Shown here one piece after another: positions 7,311 to 11,823 of a stretch of 11,823 nucleotides of DNA. Each line of letters opens with the position of its first letter. Within the stretch, counting starts at the first letter, position 1. The stretch covers positions 20,545-32,367 of the forward strand of contig DBYV01000031.1 in the NCBI GenBank assembly GCA_002310995.1, in the 5' to 3' direction. Source of the DNA: a bacterium UBP6_UBA1177 (GTDB lineage Bacteria > UBP6 > UBA1177). The position numbers were made by a program, and so were the translations under genes. The notes below the pieces were generated by a model. The model was not told the DNA's origin. It searched no databases and saw nothing but the letters and a program-made list of their open reading frames with translations.

Positions 7311-9101
7311 ATGAAAAAAATCATAACTTCTTCAATCTTCTTTCTTTCTTTACTTTTCCTCGCCGTCTCGTGCGGTGGAGGCGACAACAAAGATCAGTAT
7401 CCAGACGATGACCAGACTGATACAGCATCGGATTCAGATGAAATCACCGACTCCGACCCGACAGATACCGGCGACACAGGAGTAGTTCCTGACAACGACC
7501 AGCCGGCAAGAGACTGCAACTACTCCAGTGCCGACAACAGGCTTAAACCGAAAAACGAAGAACTCCTGTTTTCAGGCATAATTTTCGGTGAGAAATCGCT
7601 CACGAAATATATCTACGTCATGAACCGATGCTATTCGTGCAGCGCAGCAGACCCGCTCGTCATTTCCAAGATTTCTATAGTTGACAAAGACGGTAACGCT
7701 GATGAAGGAACTTTCACTATCGATTCGAATCCTCTTGAAAATGGTCCGGTAAGTCTCAAAAACGACGAAGAAATAGAAATCGGCATTTCTGTAAAGGCTT
7801 CGACCTGGGAAGAACAGGTACGCTATCTCAGGATAAAAAGCAACGACAAATGCAGATCCGATTTCGACATTCCGCTGACGGCTCAGACAAAGCCTACCGG
7901 AAAAATCGAAGTAAAAACCATGGATGACGATCCGGATGATGATGTTCTTGTTTTCACCGATGTTATCGATGAACTTGTAACCCAGGTCATGGTATACAAC
8001 AAAGGAACGGCCAACCTCAAACTCTCTTCTGTCGCAATCTCGGAAGGACAGTCGAAAAATTCGAACGAAATGGGATTTTTCATAAAGGAAGGACCTGAAC
8101 CCGGCGTTGCCATCGCACCAGGAGAAGAACTTGCGCTCAATATCGGATGCCGCAACGATAAAGAATATCCCTCGCCTCTTACCGGAGAACTGCTGATTGC
8201 AAACACCGATCCTACCGAATACGGTCAGAACGCAGACAAAAGAATAATTCTCAAATGCGGTCCTAATGTCGAAAACTATCCGACAGCAAAACTTAAATGC
8301 GAACCCGAAAAAGTATCAGTTTTCCAGTGGGCAACACTTGACGGCAGCAAAAGTACCGACAGTGACGGTGAATCCAAGGAAAATCTCAAATATTTGTGGA
8401 GTTTTGCTACAACTCCAGGCGGCATCTCGCTTGATATAGTTGACGATAGCAACCGCGCGGGTTCGCCTTTGAACGGTGACTCATCGAACAAAATTGCACG
8501 TGCCGCATTCCAGGCAAAAGTCAAAGGCACTTACACAGTGCGCCTTATTGTAATCAATGATAAAGGAATAAGCAGTGTTCCTGCGACATGTTCTATCGAA
8601 GCTGTTTCGGATGATGATCTTGCTGTAAAAATGCTCTGGAACAATAAAAATTCCGACATGGACCTTCACCTCATAAGGCCCGAAGGCGAGTTCGGTGACA
8701 AAGACAGCGACTGCTACTACTGGAACTGTTCTCCGCAGTATTCAGGCGAAAGACCTGACTGGGGTGTTGAGGGCGAAACCAAAGACGATCCGTTCCTTGA
8801 TATCGACAACACTGACGGCATCGGTCCGGAAACCGTAACGATAAACAAGCCTGAAAACGGAATCTACAGAGTCACTGTCCATGCTTACGACACTTCAAAA
8901 GGACCGACAACGGCTGTTGTCAAGGCCTACGCTCACGGCGTAGAAGAAAAATCTGCTTCTCTGCTTATGACCACAACAGACACCTGCTGGGATGTCTTCA
9001 CTATCGAAGTCAGTGATGGCGGCGATGACGGAAAGAAAAAAATCAAAATAACCGAAATCTCACCTGCTGAAGTCTACGAATGCGCAAGGCCGACTCATTA
9101 G
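7311..9101 (+). CDS. Lipoprotein: Asp-rich spacer, two Ig-like domains, PKD domain, DUF2135-like domain
   Basis: The 596-residue product has a lipoprotein signal ending AVSC (C21), followed by GGG and a low-complexity spacer of Asp, Thr, Ser and Gly (about 25-64) that should hold the folded part away from the membrane. Two Ig-like modules of the choice-of-anchor/Hydin type follow, about 83-195 and 213-320. The first has EEIEIGISVKAS and LRIKSND; the second has VMVYNKGTANLKLSSVAI and IAPGEELALNI. A PKD domain spans about 323-425 (ATLDGSKSTDSDG, then YLWSF and GTYTVRLIVINDKG). The C-terminal part (about 437-560) matches the DUF2135/YfaP-like pattern: MLWNNKNSDMDLHLIRPEG, a Cys/Tyr/Trp-rich segment, DDPFLDIDNTDGIGPE and NGIYRVTVHAY. 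Asp residues there suggest metal binding, which is inference. This is an all-beta adhesion- or scaffold-type surface protein with no visible enzyme motif. It is the last envelope gene before folE2. Confidence 0.88.
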   Translation: MKKIITSSIFFLSLLFLAVSCGGGDNKDQYPDDDQTDTASDSDEITDSDPTDTGDTGVVPDNDQPARDCNYSSADNRLKPKNEELLFSGIIFGEKSLTKYIYVMNRCYSCSAADPLVISKISIVDKDGNADEGTFTIDSNPLENGPVSLKNDEEIEIGISVKASTWEEQVRYLRIKSNDKCRSDFDIPLTAQTKPTGKIEVKTMDDDPDDDVLVFTDVIDELVTQVMVYNKGTANLKLSSVAISEGQSKNSNEMGFFIKEGPEPGVAIAPGEELALNIGCRNDKEYPSPLTGELLIANTDPTEYGQNADKRIILKCGPNVENYPTAKLKCEPEKVSVFQWATLDGSKSTDSDGESKENLKYLWSFATTPGGISLDIVDDSNRAGSPLNGDSSNKIARAAFQAKVKGTYTVRLIVINDKGISSVPATCSIEAVSDDDLAVKMLWNNKNSDMDLHLIRPEGEFGDKDSDCYYWNCSPQYSGERPDWGVEGETKDDPFLDIDNTDGIGPETVTINKPENGIYRVTVHAYDTSKGPTTAVVKAYAHGVEEKSASLLMTTTDTCWDVFTIEVSDGGDDGKKKIKITEISPAEVYECARPTH

Positions 9102-9127
9102 TTCCGTTTCTATGAGGCTCAAAACAG

Positions 9128-9958
9128 ATGAATGACGTCCAGAATTACATTGACAATAGAAACATCACCGTTGATCAGGTCGGAATCTGGGATATCGAAT
9201 ATCCGATAGTTGTAAAGGACAAAACTAACGAAATCCAGCACACGGTTGCCAAAGTCGATCTCACCGTAATGCTGCTTCCCGAATTCAAAGGAACGCACAT
9301 GAGCCGCATAATTGAGGTTCTGAACCAGTTCCACGGGCAGATAACAATAGACAACATACCGGAACTATTGATAAAAACGAGAGAACACCTTGGTTCACCC
9401 CAGGCTTTGGCAGCTCTTCGCTTCCCCTACTTCATCGAGAAAAAAGCTCCGGTTTCAGGGATCTCCTCCATGTTTGCAGCAAACATCCTTTTCAGCGGCT
9501 TCAGCGACGAAAAAGAGGGAAACAGCTTTATTCTGGGGCTCCGTATTCCAGTCACGACTTTGTGCCCGTGTTCAAAGGAGATAAGCGCCTTCGGAGCACA
9601 CAACCAGCGCAGTTTCGTCACGCTTTACGTCCAGTTCAAAAAGTTCATCTGGATCGAAGAACTCATTTCAGTCATCGAAGAGAGCGCAAGCTGCGAAATT
9701 TATCCGCTTCTCAAACGTCCGGACGAAAAGTTTGTTACAGAAAAGGCGTTTTCCAATCCGGTTTTCGCAGAAGATGTCGTCCGCAATATTTCCGAAAAAA
9801 TGATGGCTGACCAAAGAATAAAGTGGTTCATGGTCGAAACGCTTCATCTTGAGAGCATCCATTCGCACAACGCTTATGCAAGAATCGAGCGCTTCAAGAC
9901 TAAATCGACCGTTCTCACCGAGCATCTGCGCATGTTCAAAGGATTTCCAAGACAATAA
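9128..9958 (+). CDS. folE2: GTP cyclohydrolase FolE2 (type IB)
   Basis: FolE2 converts GTP to 7,8-dihydroneopterin triphosphate and formate, the first step of tetrahydrofolate synthesis (also feeding preQ0/queuosine), in the cytoplasm. The 276-residue length fits the family. The N-terminus (DVQNYIDNRNITVDQVG, then YPIVV) is the usual FolE2 opening and supports ATG 9128, with GAGG at 9114-9117 as a weak, 10-nt-distant Shine-Dalgarno. The signature LCPCSKEISAFGAHNQRS spans about 145-162. C146 and H158 fall where FolE2 has its active-site/metal Cys and His. ESIHSHNAYARI (242-253) carries the conserved C-terminal His region. All key motifs are intact. FolE2 is a family that replaces zinc-dependent FolE and is often zinc-repressed elsewhere, but I see no Zur site in the 26-nt gap before it. 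It is the only cytosolic enzyme in this run of exported proteins and may simply be co-transcribed. Confidence 0.96.
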   Translation: MNDVQNYIDNRNITVDQVGIWDIEYPIVVKDKTNEIQHTVAKVDLTVMLLPEFKGTHMSRIIEVLNQFHGQITIDNIPELLIKTREHLGSPQALAALRFPYFIEKKAPVSGISSMFAANILFSGFSDEKEGNSFILGLRIPVTTLCPCSKEISAFGAHNQRSFVTLYVQFKKFIWIEELISVIEESASCEIYPLLKRPDEKFVTEKAFSNPVFAEDVVRNISEKMMADQRIKWFMVETLHLESIHSHNAYARIERFKTKSTVLTEHLRMFKGFPRQ

Positions 9959-9982
9959 TTATATTTTTTGAGAGATTGAGTT

Positions 9983-11823
9983 ATGAAAAAACTGTTTTTC
10001 TTTCTGACTGTGCTGCTTTTTGCGGCAGTTCTTCCGGCTGAGACGCTCTACTACTATTCCGACGGCAGAAAAATCGAACTTACCGAGGATTTTTCAAGCT
10101 ATTCCTTCATCAGAACTTCAAAAACAAGAGCTGATTTCAAACTTCCGGCTGATGTCAAACTGATCAAAAAGCACGAAAACATCTCCATTATTGAGGCTCC
10201 GAGCGAAAGCACTCTGAAAACATTACAGAAATCAGGCAATTTGTTTCCGTCATACAGAAAAAAAGAGGGCGGTACAGTTTATGTCAGTAACCAGATTTTT
10301 GTTAAAATTCCAGGGAAACCGAATACTGAAAATGCAGAAAAATGGTGCGAAAAACACGGAATGAAGCTTGTAAAGCAATATAAATATGTTCCTGAATGGT
10401 ACCTTGTTTCTGTCGAAGAAAACCCGATAACAAAGGCTGCGTCACTTGTCGAAAGCAAAATTACGGAGGCTGCGGAACCCAGTTTTTTTATTCCGCTTCA
10501 GAAAAGAGCCTACAAGCCGAATGATCCGCTTTTTTCAAACCAATGGCATCTCCACAATGACAGTTCCAACACTTCTGTAACAGGCAATGACCACGCTCAT
10601 GTTGCCGAAGCATGGGAAGTTATGAAGGCTTTCAAAGGAAATTTGGGCGGAAAAGGTGTTAAACTCGCGATTGTTGACGACGGATTCGACCTTGACCATG
10701 AAGATTTTCAGGGAAGATTCACTAACGGATACGATTTTAACGATAATGATAATGACCCGACTTACGAAAACAATAACAGGTATCCTGAATATTCCGACAT
10801 GCATGGAACATGCTGCGCCGGAGTTGCCGGAGCTGCGACAGACAACGGAACGGGTGTTTCAGGTGCATGCCCTAACTGCACTCTTATTCCCATTAGAATG
10901 GACATGATGACATATTCTCTCGATTCCGCGGCAATCGACAGTTTTGAATGGGCTGCAGATGCAGGTGCCGACATAATCTCGAACAGCTGGGGTCCGGAAG
11001 ACAACGGCGGCGCAGTTGATATGAACACGACGCTGAAAAACCTTGTCGCCAATCTTGCGACAACCGGCAGAAACGGCAAAGGAATAGTTATTCTTTTTGC
11101 GGCAGGAAACGGCAATGAAAGTATTGATTCAAACAATACGAAAGACGGATTTGCCGGTAATCCGAATGTTTTTGCAATCGGTGCCACGAAGGCTGACGGT
11201 GTGCGCACTTCTTATTCAGATTACGGCAAATCTCTCGATTTCATGGCTCCTAGCAGCGATTTTGCAGATGATGATTACGATCATGACGGTTATTACGATA
11301 CTCTTGACGGCATTTGGACAATTGACAACACTGGAAAAGACGGCTACAACACTGGAAAAAGCTCTCTCGGCGATAAAAACGGCAACTATACCAACGATTT
11401 TGGCGGAACTTCTTCGGCATGTCCGCTTGCTGCCGGCATAACCGGACTTATTCTTTCTGCAAATCCTGCTCTTACCAGAAATGAAATTTATGAAATATAC
11501 ATAGAAACTTCAGACAAAGTCGGCGGTGTAAACTACTCTAACGGATTTAACGAAAAATACGGCTACGGTAGAATCAACGCATGTGAAGCCGTTAAAAAAG
11601 CTCTCGAAATGGCTGGGAAAAATGTTTCTCAGGTAACATGCGGCGGAACAGTCATAAATCCAGGTCCGATTGACGAAGATCCGGACATCGACGACACAAC
11701 CGATACCGGCACAGACACAGGCGACACAGCCGATACCGGAGACACGACCGATACTACTGATACAACTGATACCGGCGATACGACCGATACTGGCGATACA
11801 ACCGATACTGGCGATACAACTGA
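9983..11823 (+). CDS. Secreted subtilisin-like (S8) serine protease with D/T/G-repeat tail, 3' end outside window
   Basis: The frame is open from ATG 9983 to the edge (613 codons plus 2 nt). GAGAGA at 9970-9975 is a modest ribosome site. Residues 1-19 are a signal peptide (ending LPA). Residues about 20-175 look like an inhibitory/folding propeptide. PNDPLFSNQWHL then opens a peptidase S8 domain resembling fervidolysin-type enzymes. The triad is complete: D232 in AIVDDG, H274 in MHGTCCAG and S477 in GGTSSACP, with oxyanion Asn N376 in AAGNGN. Asp-rich loops (251-258; D431, D433, D435, D439 around DYDHDGYYD) look like calcium sites, an inference from spacing. The catalytic domain ends near GYGRINACEAV. 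A short CGG-containing linker leads to a D/T/G repeat that runs off the window, probably a stalk before a further domain or surface anchor. It lies 24 nt after folE2. It likely cleaves proteins outside the cell or in the envelope; substrate unknown. Confidence 0.93.
   Translation, partial: MKKLFFFLTVLLFAAVLPAETLYYYSDGRKIELTEDFSSYSFIRTSKTRADFKLPADVKLIKKHENISIIEAPSESTLKTLQKSGNLFPSYRKKEGGTVYVSNQIFVKIPGKPNTENAEKWCEKHGMKLVKQYKYVPEWYLVSVEENPITKAASLVESKITEAAEPSFFIPLQKRAYKPNDPLFSNQWHLHNDSSNTSVTGNDHAHVAEAWEVMKAFKGNLGGKGVKLAIVDDGFDLDHEDFQGRFTNGYDFNDNDNDPTYENNNRYPEYSDMHGTCCAGVAGAATDNGTGVSGACPNCTLIPIRMDMMTYSLDSAAIDSFEWAADAGADIISNSWGPEDNGGAVDMNTTLKNLVANLATTGRNGKGIVILFAAGNGNESIDSNNTKDGFAGNPNVFAIGATKADGVRTSYSDYGKSLDFMAPSSDFADDDYDHDGYYDTLDGIWTIDNTGKDGYNTGKSSLGDKNGNYTNDFGGTSSACPLAAGITGLILSANPALTRNEIYEIYIETSDKVGGVNYSNGFNEKYGYGRINACEAVKKALEMAGKNVSQVTCGGTVINPGPIDEDPDIDDTTDTGTDTGDTADTGDTTDTTDTTDTGDTTDTGDTTDTGDTT
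11697..11823 (+). repeat. Coding D/T/G tandem repeat (18-nt period at the end)
   Basis: From about 11697 the protease gene encodes alternating Asp-Thr with Gly, Thr or Ala between. Toward the edge it settles into an 18-nt unit encoding DTGDTT, seen as GATACTGGCGATACAACC-like copies from about 11769. Third-position changes (ACC/ACT/ACA/ACG, GGC/GGA) separate the older copies, while the last ones are nearly identical, which suggests recent expansion by slippage or recombination. The array continues beyond the window, so copy number is unknown. Confidence 0.85.

Noticed and set aside
11697..11823. CRISPR-like or non-coding repeat array
   Set aside because: The repeat keeps the protease reading frame, has no spacers and varies mainly at third codon positions, so it is coding.

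Overview
The window reads almost entirely left to right on the + strand. It holds the 3' end of an aminotransferase gene, then a 173-bp non-coding gap with a promoter-like sequence, then seven tightly packed genes running to the right edge. Six of the seven encode exported envelope or surface proteins: one predicted SH3b/beta-barrel protein, three lipoproteins, one periplasmic Ig-fold protein and one secreted subtilisin-like protease. The seventh is the folate enzyme FolE2. No tRNA, rRNA, CRISPR array, transposase or integrase was found.

Organism: a Gram-negative (two-membrane) bacterium with moderate GC content, probably an uncultured Myxococcota/'Deltaproteobacteria'-type lineage. This is inferred from a family of lipoproteins with short Cys motifs (C30/C36/C42/C47 in the third gene), Asp/Thr/Ser/Gly-rich spacers after the lipid-anchor cysteine, choice-of-anchor/Hydin-like, PKD and DUF2135-like domains, and a DT/DTG-repeat tail on a secreted protease. 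Other phyla with large surface proteomes are not excluded.

Layout: 1-519 aminotransferase C-terminal part; 520-692 gap with an inverted repeat enclosing four 8-bp tandem repeats, then an AT-rich promoter candidate; 693-1766 SH3b plus beta-barrel-like protein; 1771-4668 large lipoprotein ending in a formylglycine-generating-enzyme-like (FGE/SUMF1) fold; 4682-6010 periplasmic protein with an ASPM-SPD2-Hydin (ASH)-like Ig domain; 6012-7298 lipoprotein with a ZU5-like domain and a second FGE-like domain; 7311-9101 lipoprotein with two Ig-like domains, a PKD domain and a DUF2135-like domain; 9128-9958 folE2; 9983 to the edge, S8 protease with a D/T/G repeat tail, cut off by the window.

Gaps between the genes from 693 onward are 4, 13, 1, 12, 26 and 24 nt, and several Shine-Dalgarno sites lie on or beside the preceding stop codon. 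This indicates one transcription unit, at least for 693-9101. The two FGE-like domains lack both copper-binding cysteines of true FGE, so they are more likely structural or ligand-binding folds than sulfatase-activating enzymes. A reasonable inference is an outer-membrane/periplasm assembly: a barrel protein with a peptidoglycan- or protein-binding SH3b arm, three lipoproteins, a soluble Ig protein and perhaps a processing protease. I do not recognise the set as a named system.
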